Assembly: GCF_010669145.1 (NCBI RefSeq)
Contig: NZ_CP048632.1
Coordinates: 1,054,001 to 1,118,000 of the forward strand
Direction of reading: 5' to 3'
Source: Rhizobium oryzihabitans
GTDB lineage: Bacteria; Pseudomonadota; Alphaproteobacteria; Rhizobiales; Rhizobiaceae
Length of the DNA stretch: 64,000 nt
Positions 35,537 through 44,058 of the stretch are shown here, piece by piece (positions within the stretch are counted from its first letter, which is position 1; every line of letters starts with the position of its first letter). Made by a program: the position numbers and the translations under genes. The notes under the pieces are model-generated. The model was not told where the DNA came from and ran no database searches. It worked only from the letters and a program-made list of their open reading frames with translations.

Positions 35537-36781
35537 ATGAGCCAGTCGAATATTTCCGAAGTCCGCTCCGGAGCGGAGAATGAAACCGTTTACACGGCTG
35601 CACCGGCTGTGGCCCTGTCACCGTTTGCCATCGCTCTCATCGAGCTGGCGCTTGCCGCCGGCGGCTTCGGCATCGGCACCGGCGAATTCGCCATCATGGG
35701 CCTGCTGCCCGATGTCGCTACGACCTATGGCGTGACGGTGCCGCAGGCGGGTTACGTCATCACGGCCTATGCGCTGGGTGTCGTCATCGGCGCACCCATC
35801 ATCGCGGTCCTTGCCGCGCGCATGACGCGCCGCACTTTGCTTCTCGGCCTCATGGGGCTTTTTGCGGCTGGCAATATCCTGAGCGCCCTTGCACCCGATT
35901 TCCTGAGCTTCACCGTTCTGCGCTTCATCACCGGCCTGCCGCATGGCGCCTATTTCGGCGTTGCGGCGCTGGTGGCGGCGTCCATGGCGCCGATCCACAA
36001 GCGCGCCCGCGCCGTCGGTCGCGTCATGCTCGGTCTCACCATCGCCACTCTGCTCGGCACGCCGCTTGCCACCTTCTTCGGCCAGCTGCTGTCCTGGCGC
36101 GCGGCCTTCATGCTGGTGGGCGGCATAGCACTGCTGACTGTTGCTCTCCTGTGGCTGTTCCAGCCGCGTGACAAGGTGGAGGAAGGTGCCAGCGTCTGGC
36201 GCGAACTCGGCGCTTTCCGCCGTGTGCAGGTGTGGCTGACGCTCGCCATCGCCTCGGTCGGCTTCGGCGGCATGTTCTCGGTCTTCAGCTATATCGCCAA
36301 GACGACCACGGATGTGGCGATGATGCCGGTTTCCACCGTTTCCATGGTGCTGGCGCTGTTCGGCATCGGCATGAATGTCGGCAATGTGGTCGGTTCGCGG
36401 CTTGCGGATATATCGCTCAACGGCACGATTGGCGGCATGCTGGCCTTCAACGTGGTGGTCATGGCGGTTTTCGGCATGACGGCGCAGGATCCGTTCATGC
36501 TCTGCCTCTGCGTGTTCCTGATCGGCTGCGGTTTCGCCGCCTGTCCGGCCGTGCAGACGCGGCTGATGGATGTGGCAGCGGATGCGCAGACGCTGGCCGC
36601 CGCTTCCAACCATTCCGCCTTCAACATCGCCAATGCGCTCGGCGCCTGGCTCGGCGGCCTCGTTATCGCCATGGGCTATGGTTATGCCTCGACAGGTTAT
36701 GTCGGCGCGGTTTTGTCCCTTCTCGGGCTTGGCGTTTTCCTCGTTTCCGTCACCGTCGAACGACGCGAAAAGGCGGCTTGA
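35537..36781 (+). CDS. MFS exporter (AraJ/YdhP-like)
   Basis: A 414-aa member of the DHA1 drug-efflux branch with about 12 membrane segments. Visible signatures are GEFAIMGLLPDVA in helix 1, LAARMTRRTLLL in the loop after helix 2 and the motif C-like GRVMLGLTIATLLGTPLATFFGQ in helix 5. The substrate is unknown; relatives export sugars, arabinose or drugs. The start at 35537 is weakly supported (TCAGGTC). The possible attenuator upstream suggests conditional expression. Confidence 0.82.
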   Translation: MSQSNISEVRSGAENETVYTAAPAVALSPFAIALIELALAAGGFGIGTGEFAIMGLLPDVATTYGVTVPQAGYVITAYALGVVIGAPIIAVLAARMTRRTLLLGLMGLFAAGNILSALAPDFLSFTVLRFITGLPHGAYFGVAALVAASMAPIHKRARAVGRVMLGLTIATLLGTPLATFFGQLLSWRAAFMLVGGIALLTVALLWLFQPRDKVEEGASVWRELGAFRRVQVWLTLAIASVGFGGMFSVFSYIAKTTTDVAMMPVSTVSMVLALFGIGMNVGNVVGSRLADISLNGTIGGMLAFNVVVMAVFGMTAQDPFMLCLCVFLIGCGFAACPAVQTRLMDVAADAQTLAAASNHSAFNIANALGAWLGGLVIAMGYGYASTGYVGAVLSLLGLGVFLVSVTVERREKAA

Positions 36782-36792
36782 AGTCGCCTTTT
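36769..36792 (+). terminator. Terminator of the MFS gene
   Basis: AAAGGCG pairs with CGCCTTT, and a T run follows; the left arm overlaps the last codons of the gene. Confidence 0.7.
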
Positions 36793-36948
36793 TTACAGCC
36801 TGCATCGCCGCCCCTCGCCGCGGTGCAGAACCTTGCGGAAATTTCATAATCGGGTGCTTGACTCTTTTCGGTTTCAGGCGCAACACGGCCTTACGCGCAT
36901 GCCAACCAGCACGGCGCGGATTTCAACGGAGCATCATTGGATGTCTAG

Positions 36949-37063
36949 CGACAGTAGCAGTCGATTGCCTTTGCCGAGACCGGCGAACGTGAACTGATCC
37001 GACCACTGTCGGCTCACCACCGCGTTCGCCGTTATCGGCGAATCGACGGAAAGGTGAGCAATC
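36949..37063 (+). promoter_or_regulatory. Switch-like leader of mgtE with RBS sequestration
   Basis: GTTCGCCG at 37024-37031 is complementary to CGGCGAAC at 36981-36988 and also, over 7 bp, to CGGCGAA at 37036-37042. GCTCACC at 37012-37018 is perfectly complementary to GGTGAGC at 37053-37059, which overlaps the RBS of mgtE (AAAGGTGAG). In one fold the hairpin at 37025-37042 supports RBS pairing; in the other, 36981-36988 captures the middle arm and the RBS is freed. A small hairpin CCGAC/GTCGG at 36999-37012 lies inside, and another (CGAC/GTCG) near 36949. I do not match it to a known riboswitch. Confidence 0.55.
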
Positions 37064-38440
37064 ATGAACTTCCACAACCTCTCCCAGAGGGCCAGCAAGG
37101 CCGCACGTCTTCTTCGTAGCGGAACCACCGGTTCCTCCACCACCATCGCCGAACGCGTCGAGCACCTCAACACGCTCGATGTCAGCGAAGCTGCAACCGC
37201 CCTCCTCGCAATGCCGCAGGCAAAGGCCGTCGCCATTCTCGACCGGCCCGAACTGCATGGCGCAGCCGCCATCATCGCCCATATTCCTGTCGAACAGGCA
37301 GCCCGCTTCGTCAACCTGATGTCTGACGACCGTGTTGCCGACGTCATGGCGGAAATGGCGGAAGAGCCGCGGGCAAAGCTGTTTTCCCGGCTGGACCGGA
37401 CGACGGCTCTCTCCATCAAGCACCTGATGGGTTATCCGCCGCGCACCGCCGGCTCGATCATGACCACGGAATTCGTCAGCGTGCCTGATGACTGGACGGT
37501 GGAACAGACCCTTTCGCACATCCGCGTCGTCGAGCGGTCGCGTGAAACGGTCTATGCCATCTATGTGCTGGCTGAGGACGGAACGCTCTCCACCGTCGTG
37601 ACGCTGCGCCGCCTGGTGACGGGTGAGCCCGGCGCTTCCATCCTCTCCGTCGCATCGAAGGAAGGCATCGTCTGCGCCAGCCCCCTGATGTCACAGGAGG
37701 ATGTCGCCCGGCTGATCCGCAAGCACGACCTTCTGGCGCTGCCCGTCGTCGATGACCACTCGCATATTCTCGGCATCGTCACCGTTGACGACGTGATCGA
37801 CACCATGATCGCCGATACCACGGAAGACGCCCACAAGTTCGGCGGTATGGAAGCGCTGGGCAAGCCCTATATGACGATCGGTTTTCCGGACATGATCCGC
37901 AAGCGCGCCGGCTGGCTCGCAGCACTCTTCCTCGGTGAAATGCTGACGGCCAGCGCCATGCAGCATTTTGAAGGTGAGCTGGAAAAGGCCGTGGTGCTGA
38001 CGCTGTTCATTCCGCTCATCATGTCTTCGGGCGGCAACTCCGGTTCGCAGGCCACCTCGCTCATCATCCGGGCGCTGGCGCTCGGCGAGTTGAAGCTTTC
38101 CGACTGGTGGCGGGTGCTTCTGCGGGAAATCCCGACGGGCCTGACGCTTGGCTGCATTCTGGGCGCCATCGGTTTCCTGCGTCTGACGGTCTGGCAGCAG
38201 GCGGGCTTTTATGACTATGGCGAGCACTGGCTGCTGGTGGGCGCCACCGTCTTTGCGGCGCTTGTCGGCATCGTCACCTTCGGTTCGCTCGCCGGCTCCA
38301 TGCTGCCCTTCGTGCTGCAGCGCCTGCGGCTCGATCCCGCCAGCGCATCGGCCCCCTTCGTCGCCACGCTGGTGGATGTCAGCGGCCTCGTCATCTACTT
38401 CTCGGTGGCGCTGGTAATCCTGAGCGGCACATTGCTTTGA
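37064..38440 (+). CDS. mgtE: Magnesium transporter MgtE
   Basis: A 458-aa Mg2+ channel/transporter. It has the N-terminal superhelical MgtE N domain (residues ~30-135, LDVSEAATALLAMPQAKAVAIL), two CBS domains (~150-265, including VCASPLMSQEDVARLIRKHDLLALPVVDD), and five membrane helices at the C-terminus with the ion-pathway motif SSGGNSGSQATSLIIRALALGEL. In studied MgtE, Mg2+ binding at the N/CBS domains closes the pore. The RBS AAAGGTGAG can be sequestered by the leader. It is a single gene ending at a clear terminator. Confidence 0.94.
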   Translation: MNFHNLSQRASKAARLLRSGTTGSSTTIAERVEHLNTLDVSEAATALLAMPQAKAVAILDRPELHGAAAIIAHIPVEQAARFVNLMSDDRVADVMAEMAEEPRAKLFSRLDRTTALSIKHLMGYPPRTAGSIMTTEFVSVPDDWTVEQTLSHIRVVERSRETVYAIYVLAEDGTLSTVVTLRRLVTGEPGASILSVASKEGIVCASPLMSQEDVARLIRKHDLLALPVVDDHSHILGIVTVDDVIDTMIADTTEDAHKFGGMEALGKPYMTIGFPDMIRKRAGWLAALFLGEMLTASAMQHFEGELEKAVVLTLFIPLIMSSGGNSGSQATSLIIRALALGELKLSDWWRVLLREIPTGLTLGCILGAIGFLRLTVWQQAGFYDYGEHWLLVGATVFAALVGIVTFGSLAGSMLPFVLQRLRLDPASASAPFVATLVDVSGLVIYFSVALVILSGTLL

Positions 38441-38447
38441 AAGACGA

Positions 38448-38473
38448 AAGGCCCGCTCCAACAAGCGGGCCTT
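38448..38473 (+). terminator. Terminator of mgtE
   Basis: AAGGCCCGCT pairs perfectly with AGCGGGCCTT around CCAACA, just after the stop. Confidence 0.82.
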
Positions 38474-38504
38474 CTACATTTCGCGGCACGTCATAATCTC
38501 TCCT

Positions 38505-38619
38505 CCGTCATGCCGGACTTGATCCGGCATCCAGCCACGGCGCGTCTGCGCCGTGAGAAAAGTCTTTTGCGCTCAATGACTTGATCGCGCTGGACCCCAG
38601 ATCTGGTCCGGGGTGACGG
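38505..38619. repeat. Mosaic palindromic repeat, copy 6 (variant arms)
   Basis: The left end is CCGTCATGCCGG with GCCGGACTTGATCCGGC; the right end is CCCCAGATCTGGTCCGGGG. The core has CACGGCGCGTCTGCGCCGTG and a GCTCAATGACTTGATCGCGC segment. It lies between mgtE and uppP, convergent genes. Confidence 0.75.
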
Positions 38620-38668
38620 CGTGCGGATGATGCAACTTTGCCAAAAGCATGGTTCCTGGAAAAGCCCA

Positions 38669-39505
38669 TCACCCGCCGGCGCTGATGACGCCCGTTCCCA
38701 GCAGCCCAAGCAGAATGAAGCCGATGACCACGCGGTACCAGACGAAGGGCATGTAGCTTTTGGTCGAGACCAGCTTGAGGAACACAACAATCACCGCATA
38801 ACCGACGATGAAGGCGATCAGGGTCGCAAGTCCCGTCGGTCCCCAGCCGACCGGATTATCCTCGCCGATGCTCTTGAAGAGCTGGTAGAAACCGGAGCCG
38901 AAGACGGCGGGAACGGCGAGCAGGAAGGAATAACGGGCCGCCGCCTCGCGGGTGTAGCCTAAAAGCAGGCCGGCGCTGATGGTGCCGCCGGAGCGCGAGA
39001 CGCCGGGGATGAGCGCCATGGCCTGCGCGAAGCCGAACAGGATACCGTCGCGCCAGATCAGCTGGTTCAGCTTGTAACGCTTTTCACCGATCCTGTCGGC
39101 GATGCCGAGGACGATGCCGAAGACGATCAGCATTACGGCGGTGATATAGAGGTTGCGCAGCGAATGCTCGATGGCATCCTTGAAGAACAGGCCGAGAAAG
39201 ACGATCGGCACCGAGCCGACGATGATCAGCCAGCCAAGCCGGGCATCGGCCTTGTCATAGGGGCCGAGGCGAAGGTTCTGCCGCAGCCAGGCGGTGGCGA
39301 TCCGCATGATGTCGGACCAGAAGTAAACCAGCACCGCCATTTCCGTGCCGATTTGGGTAATCGCGGTGAAGGCGGCACCGGGATCCGCGCCGGAGGGTAG
39401 GAACTCCCCGGCTATCCGCAGATGCGCGCTTGAAGAAATCGGAAGAAATTCCGTAAGTCCTTGCAAAAGGCCGAGAAATCCGGCCTCCATCCAACCCATG
39501 CTCAT
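38669..39505 (-). CDS. uppP: Undecaprenyl-diphosphatase UppP (BacA)
   Basis: A 278-aa membrane enzyme that dephosphorylates undecaprenyl diphosphate so the carrier can be reused for peptidoglycan and other surface polymers. The two conserved motifs EFLPISSSAHLRI (near residue 18) and PGVSRSGGTISAGLLLG (near residue 168) are present, with about eight hydrophobic segments. The ATG at 39505 and one two codons in are equally possible. High expression of such proteins gives bacitracin resistance. Confidence 0.93.
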   Translation of the reverse strand: MSMGWMEAGFLGLLQGLTEFLPISSSAHLRIAGEFLPSGADPGAAFTAITQIGTEMAVLVYFWSDIMRIATAWLRQNLRLGPYDKADARLGWLIIVGSVPIVFLGLFFKDAIEHSLRNLYITAVMLIVFGIVLGIADRIGEKRYKLNQLIWRDGILFGFAQAMALIPGVSRSGGTISAGLLLGYTREAAARYSFLLAVPAVFGSGFYQLFKSIGEDNPVGWGPTGLATLIAFIVGYAVIVVFLKLVSTKSYMPFVWYRVVIGFILLGLLGTGVISAGG

Positions 39506-39625
39506 GTGCTTTGATGTCCCTGCTGCGAATCACGATGGCAGCATTATGCATCAATCGGGGCAAATCCGTGTTGCGTCGCACCATCCCCGGCCCGCAAGTG
39601 TGGATGTGGTTTTACCCGTGATTTT

Positions 39626-40015
39626 TCAGGCTGCCTTCTCTTCAGTCGCTGGAAGCTGGGTATATTTCGCGCCGTTCTTGCAGACGACATGGGCGTCGCC
39701 CCAGACTTTCAGCGCCGAGATTACCGGCCTCATGGTCTCGCCAAGCGGTGTCAGCGCATAGTCCACGCGCGGCGGCACCACCGGAAAGACGGTGCGCGAA
39801 ATCAGGCCCGCCTCTTCCAGCTCGCGCAGCTGCTTCGTCAGCATGCGCTGGGTAACGCTGGGAATATGGCGGCGCAGCTCGTTGAAGCGCAGCGTGCCCT
39901 CGTTGATGAGATGATAGAGGATCACGCCCTTCCATTTTCCATCGAGGAAACTTAAGGCCGATTCCACCGGGCAGCCGGGAAAGTTGCCGGTAAGCTTGGC
40001 GCGCGGTCGCGACAT
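39626..40015 (-). CDS. HxlR family transcriptional regulator
   Basis: A 129-aa winged-helix regulator: CPVESALSFLDGKWKGVILYHLINEGTLRFNELRRHIPSVTQRMLTKQLREL is the HxlR DNA-binding core, and Cys15 in the GCPVE motif is the residue used by redox-sensing members (YodB/QorR type). It is divergent from an NADPH-quinone-reductase-like gene with a shared promoter region. This pairing matches QorR-qor systems, so it probably represses its neighbour in response to electrophiles. Confidence 0.87.
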   Translation of the reverse strand: MSRPRAKLTGNFPGCPVESALSFLDGKWKGVILYHLINEGTLRFNELRRHIPSVTQRMLTKQLRELEEAGLISRTVFPVVPPRVDYALTPLGETMRPVISALKVWGDAHVVCKNGAKYTQLPATEEKAA

Positions 40016-40031
40016 CACAGTATCCTTTTTG

Positions 40032-40082
40032 TATGTATCATCACAAAATGTGCATTCTTGCGATCGATGTTCATATGTATCA
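40032..40082. promoter_or_regulatory. Direct repeats in the HxlR/oxidoreductase divergent promoter
   Basis: TATGTATCA occurs at 40032-40040 and again at 40074-40082, a 42-bp offset (four helical turns), within the 103-bp divergent gap. It is a candidate HxlR operator. Confidence 0.45.
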
Positions 40083-40118
40083 AGTAAGAGGCACGCAAAC
40101 AAGCAAAGGAGACTGTTC

Positions 40119-41135
40119 ATGCGCGCCATCGGTTACAGGACGAACCAGCCAATCACCGCAAAAGAAGCCCTTGTCGATATCGACCTGCCCCAGCCGGAGG
40201 CGAAGGGGCACGATATTCTGGTGGAGGTGAAGGCCGTTTCGGTCAACCCCGTCGATACCAAGGTGCGCCGAAATCAGGCTCCGGAAAACGGCACAGCTCG
40301 CGTGCTCGGCTTCGACGCGGCGGGTGTGGTAAAGGCCGTCGGCGACAAGGTCTCGCTGTTCAAGCCCGGCGACGAGGTGTTTTACGCCGGTGTCATCAAC
40401 CGCCCAGGCTCCAACAGCGAATTCCACCTGGTTGATGAGCGGATCGTCGGCGCAAAGCCGAAATCACTGAGTTTCGAGGAAGCCGCCGCTCTGCCGCTGA
40501 CGGCGATCACCGCTTATGAGACGCTGTTCGACCGGCTGCGGGTGAAGGAGCCGGTTCCGGGTGCCGCGAACGCCGTTCTGGTGATTGGTGGCGCTGGCGG
40601 GGTCGGCTCGATCGCCATCCAGCTTCTGAGGGCGCTGACGGACCTCACCGTCATCGCCACGGCTTCACGGCCAGAAACGATGCAATGGGCCAAAGACCTC
40701 GGCGCACATCACGTCGTCGATCACAGCAAGCCGATCGCCCCGCAGGTGGAGGCGCTTGGTCTCGGTGCCCCGGGCTTCGTTTTCTCGACCACCCACAGCG
40801 ATATCCACGCCGCCGACAGCGTCGCAACCATCGCCCCGCAGGGCCGTTTCGCGCTGATCGACGATCCGGCCGGCGGTTTCGACATCATGGCCTTCAAGCG
40901 CAAATGCATATCGATCCATTGGGAAATGATGTTCGCCCGCGCGGTTTTTGAGACGCCTGATATGATCGAACAGCACAAGCTGCTCAACCACGTCGCGCAG
41001 CTGGTCGATGCCGGCAAGATCAAAACGACGCTGACGGAAGTTTTCGGCACCATCAACGCCGCAAACCTCATCAAGGCGCATGCTCTGATCGAGAGCAACA
41101 AGGCCAAGGGCAAGATCGTACTTTCGGGCTTCTGA
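40119..41135 (+). CDS. Zinc-type alcohol dehydrogenase-like / quinone oxidoreductase
   Basis: A 338-aa medium-chain dehydrogenase/reductase. It has the N-terminal GroES-like fold (VLGFDAAGVVKAVGDKV) and an NAD(P)H Rossmann fold with VLVIGGAGGVGSIAIQLLRAL near residue 152. The catalytic-zinc ligands of alcohol dehydrogenases are absent, so it is the quinone-reductase-like branch (zeta-crystallin/QorA). The RBS AAAGGAGA lies 8 bp before the ATG. Divergent from the HxlR gene. Confidence 0.87.
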   Translation: MRAIGYRTNQPITAKEALVDIDLPQPEAKGHDILVEVKAVSVNPVDTKVRRNQAPENGTARVLGFDAAGVVKAVGDKVSLFKPGDEVFYAGVINRPGSNSEFHLVDERIVGAKPKSLSFEEAAALPLTAITAYETLFDRLRVKEPVPGAANAVLVIGGAGGVGSIAIQLLRALTDLTVIATASRPETMQWAKDLGAHHVVDHSKPIAPQVEALGLGAPGFVFSTTHSDIHAADSVATIAPQGRFALIDDPAGGFDIMAFKRKCISIHWEMMFARAVFETPDMIEQHKLLNHVAQLVDAGKIKTTLTEVFGTINAANLIKAHALIESNKAKGKIVLSGF

Positions 41136-41146
41136 TCGAAGATGAG

Positions 41147-41165
41147 GCGTCCGCATCGCGGACGC
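41147..41165 (+). terminator. Hairpin downstream of the oxidoreductase
   Basis: GCGTCCGC/GCGGACGC around ATC, with CTTTT a few bases on, immediately after the stop codon. Confidence 0.6.
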
Positions 41166-41223
41166 TTCTATCCCCTTTTACGGAAAACGCATTTGCCGCG
41201 TAAAAACCGCGCGGCCCCTCCCG

Positions 41224-41964
41224 TCACTCGTCGTCCGGATCTTCCGGGCATGGCCAGGAGGCGGGTACCGTCAGGCCGTTCGGCAACTTGGTCTTGGCGT
41301 CGCCGCAGGCGATATCCACCTGCTTTTGCTCCAGCCCGGTCGCGGTGGAAAGATCAACCCCTTCGATCCGGGTCAACAGCAGGAAGGCGCTGGTGAAATC
41401 CACCGGGCCGCCAAGCTTTGCGCCACCGAAACGGGCACGCGACAGGTTGGTCAGGGAGAATTTCGAGCCGTTCAGCGTCGCGCCTTCAAAATCGGCACGG
41501 CCGAGTTCGGCCTTGGTGAAATCCGTGCCGTCGAGCTTGGTATTCTCGAACTTGGTCCGCTGCATTTCGGCATTGATGAATTTGGCATTGGTGGCATCGG
41601 CGGCTGAAAAATCGCTGCGATAGGCTTCCACCTTGGTCAGGTTGGCGCCCTGAAGGTTTGCTTCTCCCAGAGCCGTGCGGATGAGTTTCGCCTTTTCGAG
41701 ATTGGCGCCCTTCAAAGAGGAACCGCGCAGGTCGGTATAGGTGAAATCGGTGCCGTAAAGCATTGCCGAATCGAGATTGCTGCCGCCCAGCATCAGCAGG
41801 CGCTTGTTGCATTCGCGCCAGTCGATGCCGGCCATGGCATCCGTACGGCAACTGGCAGCCACCAGCGGACCGCCGCTCAATGAGACTGCAACGACCACCC
41901 CCGCCGCCAAAGCGACGCCAAACCTTGTGTTCCGCACGATATTCAGCCTTTGAAAGCCGGACAT
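41224..41964 (-). CDS. Exported pentapeptide-repeat protein
   Basis: A 246-aa protein with an N-terminal hydrophobic signal/anchor (RFGVALAAGVVVAVSLSGGPLVAAS). It then carries tandem pentapeptide repeats, A(D/N)LXX-type (ANLEKAKLIRTALGEANLQGANLTKVEAYRSDF...), from about residue 55 to 185, which form a right-handed quadrilateral beta helix. Cysteine pairs near residues 38, 51, 217 and 236 may form disulfides. The ATG at 41964 follows GGGAGTTAAGAG. The role is unknown; such proteins often act as structural or DNA-mimic scaffolds, but an exported location argues for the envelope. Confidence 0.8.
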   Translation of the reverse strand: MSGFQRLNIVRNTRFGVALAAGVVVAVSLSGGPLVAASCRTDAMAGIDWRECNKRLLMLGGSNLDSAMLYGTDFTYTDLRGSSLKGANLEKAKLIRTALGEANLQGANLTKVEAYRSDFSAADATNAKFINAEMQRTKFENTKLDGTDFTKAELGRADFEGATLNGSKFSLTNLSRARFGGAKLGGPVDFTSAFLLLTRIEGVDLSTATGLEQKQVDIACGDAKTKLPNGLTVPASWPCPEDPDDE

Positions 41965-42393
41965 TCTCTTAACTCCCTGCCGCCGGGCGACGGCACCTAG
42001 GACCATATGCACATCAAGGCGTTACCGCATTTACGGCCCGCACTCCACTCGCCGTTGACGCTACAACACCCCAACATCCTATATGTAAGAAATCGAAGAG
42101 CAATCCACAAATAGACAGGGGGCAACGGGGCTGTGGATACCACATCCCGTCAAGCCGGGCTTGACCCGCCAACCAGTCAGGGGCGAATGCGCCGTGGAAA
42201 ATCAGTCCTTGCAATCAAAGACTTGCTCGTTCCGAAAATAACGGTCGAGAGTGATTGCAAGCGGTCTTCCCACGCTCGACGTCATCCTCGGGCCTGCCAC
42301 GAGGATCCACTCACGTATCGTAAAATCAGCCCGTGCAGATGCTCGGGACAGGCCCGAGCATGACGGAGGAGAAGGCTTCAGCCGTAATCGCCA
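41965..42393. other. Intergenic region with degenerate repeat
   Basis: A 429-bp gap with two candidate repeat remnants: TCAAGCCGGGCTTGA near 42149 (a small palindrome) and the arms at 42281-42366. No gene seen. It lies between two minus-strand genes. Confidence 0.5.
42281..42366. repeat. Degenerate palindromic repeat, copy 7
   Basis: GTCATCCTCGGGCCTG at the left and CAGGCCCGAGCATGACGG at the right are near-complements around non-palindromic sequence. It shares the CGTCAT/ATGACG ends with the type-B repeats. Confidence 0.55.
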
Positions 42394-44058
42394 TCACATA
42401 TTGGCGTAAACCGGCCCCTCGCCACCCTGCGGCGGCACCCAGTTGATGTTCTGGTTGGGATCCTTGATGTCGCATGTCTTGCAGTGCACGCAGTTCTGCG
42501 CGTTGATGACGTAAACCTCTTCGCCGTCCTTCTCCACCCACTCGTAAACACCTGCCGGACAATAACGCGTCGAGGGGCCGGCATAGATGTCGTGTTCGGA
42601 GCGCTTCTGCAACTCCATATCCTTCACATGAAGATGCACCGGCTGGTCCTCTTCATGGTTGGTGGAGGACAGGAACACCGACGACAGGCGATCGAAGGTC
42701 AGAACGCCGTCAGGCTTGGGATAGGCGATCGGCTTGTGCTTCGAAGCCGGTTCGAGGCTCTGCGCATCCGTCTTGCCGTGCTTCAGCGTGCCGAAGAAGG
42801 AGAAACCGAACAGCTGGTTGGTCCACATGTCCAGACCGCCAAGACCGACACCGACGAGCGTGCCGAATTTCGACCACAGCGGCTTGACGTTGCGCACCCG
42901 CTTCAGGTCCTTGCCGATATCGCCGTCGCGCCATTCGGCCTCGATCTCCGCCACCTCGTCATGGGCGCGGCCGGCGGAAATCGCCGCGGCGATCTTTTCC
43001 GCCGCCAGCATGCCCGACAGCACAGCATTATGGCTGCCCTTGATACGCGGAACGTTGACGAAACCGGCGGAACAGCCGATCAGCGCGCCGCCCGGGAAAG
43101 TCAGCTTCGGCACCGACTGGTAACCGCCTTCGGTGATGGCGCGCGCGCCATAGGAGATGCGCTTGCCGCCCTCGAAGGTATCGCGGATGGCCGGATGGGT
43201 CTTGAAGCGCTGGAATTCCTCGAAAGGATAGAGATAGGGGTTCTTGTAATTGAGGTGCACCACGAAGCCGACGGCGACGAGATTATCCTCGAGATGGTAG
43301 AGGAAGGAACCGCCGCCGGTCTTGAAACCGAGCGGCCAACCGAAGGAATGCTGCACGAGACCCTGCTTGTGGTGTTCCGGCTTGACCTGCCAGAGCTCCT
43401 TGATGCCGATGCCGAATTTTTGCGGCTCGCGATCTCTGGAAAGCTCGAATTTGGAAATCAGCTGCTTGGCGAGCGAACCGCGCACACCCTCTCCAACAAG
43501 CACATATTTGCCATGCAGTTCCATGCCGCGGGTGAAGGCCGGACCCGGTTCGCCGTTCTTCTCGATGCCCATATCGCCGGTGGCGACACCGATCACCGCG
43601 CCCTCGTCATTATAAAGCACTTCGGTGGCGGCAAAGCCCGGATAGATCTCGACGCCGAGAGCCTCCGCCTTTTCCGCCAGCCAGCGACAGACGAGACCAA
43701 GCGAGACGATGTAATTGCCGTGATTATTCATGAGCGGCGGCATCATGAAGTTCGGCAGGCGGATGGAGCCGGCAGGGCCCAGGAACATGAACTGGTCGTC
43801 CTTGACCTCGGTCTTGAAGGGATGCCCCTCCTCTTCCCGCCAGCCGGGCAGCAGCCTGTCGATGCCGATAGGATCAACCACAGCGCCCGAGAGGATATGC
43901 GCGCCGACTTCAGCGCCCTTTTCCAGAACGACAACCGAAAGCTCCGGCTCGACCTGCTTCAGACGGATCGCGGCGGCAAGACCCGCAGGACCAGCACCGA
44001 CGATCACAACGTCGAATTCCATCGCTTCGCGTTCGGGCAGTTCCATCACTTCCGTCAT
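42394..44058 (-). CDS. Electron transfer flavoprotein-ubiquinone oxidoreductase
   Basis: A 554-aa ETF-QO that carries electrons from acyl-CoA dehydrogenases (via ETF) to the ubiquinone pool at the membrane. It has an N-terminal FAD-binding fold (DVVIVGAGPAGLAAAIRL, residues ~17-34) and a C-terminal 4Fe-4S domain with CPAGVYEW and NAQNCVHCKTCDIKDPNQNI. The ATG at 44058 follows GGAGAGGAC. Upstream, at 44274-44291, is a palindrome nearly identical to one at 28.1 kb, suggesting control with fatty- or branched-chain acid catabolism. Confidence 0.94.
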   Translation of the reverse strand: MTEVMELPEREAMEFDVVIVGAGPAGLAAAIRLKQVEPELSVVVLEKGAEVGAHILSGAVVDPIGIDRLLPGWREEEGHPFKTEVKDDQFMFLGPAGSIRLPNFMMPPLMNNHGNYIVSLGLVCRWLAEKAEALGVEIYPGFAATEVLYNDEGAVIGVATGDMGIEKNGEPGPAFTRGMELHGKYVLVGEGVRGSLAKQLISKFELSRDREPQKFGIGIKELWQVKPEHHKQGLVQHSFGWPLGFKTGGGSFLYHLEDNLVAVGFVVHLNYKNPYLYPFEEFQRFKTHPAIRDTFEGGKRISYGARAITEGGYQSVPKLTFPGGALIGCSAGFVNVPRIKGSHNAVLSGMLAAEKIAAAISAGRAHDEVAEIEAEWRDGDIGKDLKRVRNVKPLWSKFGTLVGVGLGGLDMWTNQLFGFSFFGTLKHGKTDAQSLEPASKHKPIAYPKPDGVLTFDRLSSVFLSSTNHEEDQPVHLHVKDMELQKRSEHDIYAGPSTRYCPAGVYEWVEKDGEEVYVINAQNCVHCKTCDIKDPNQNINWVPPQGGEGPVYANM

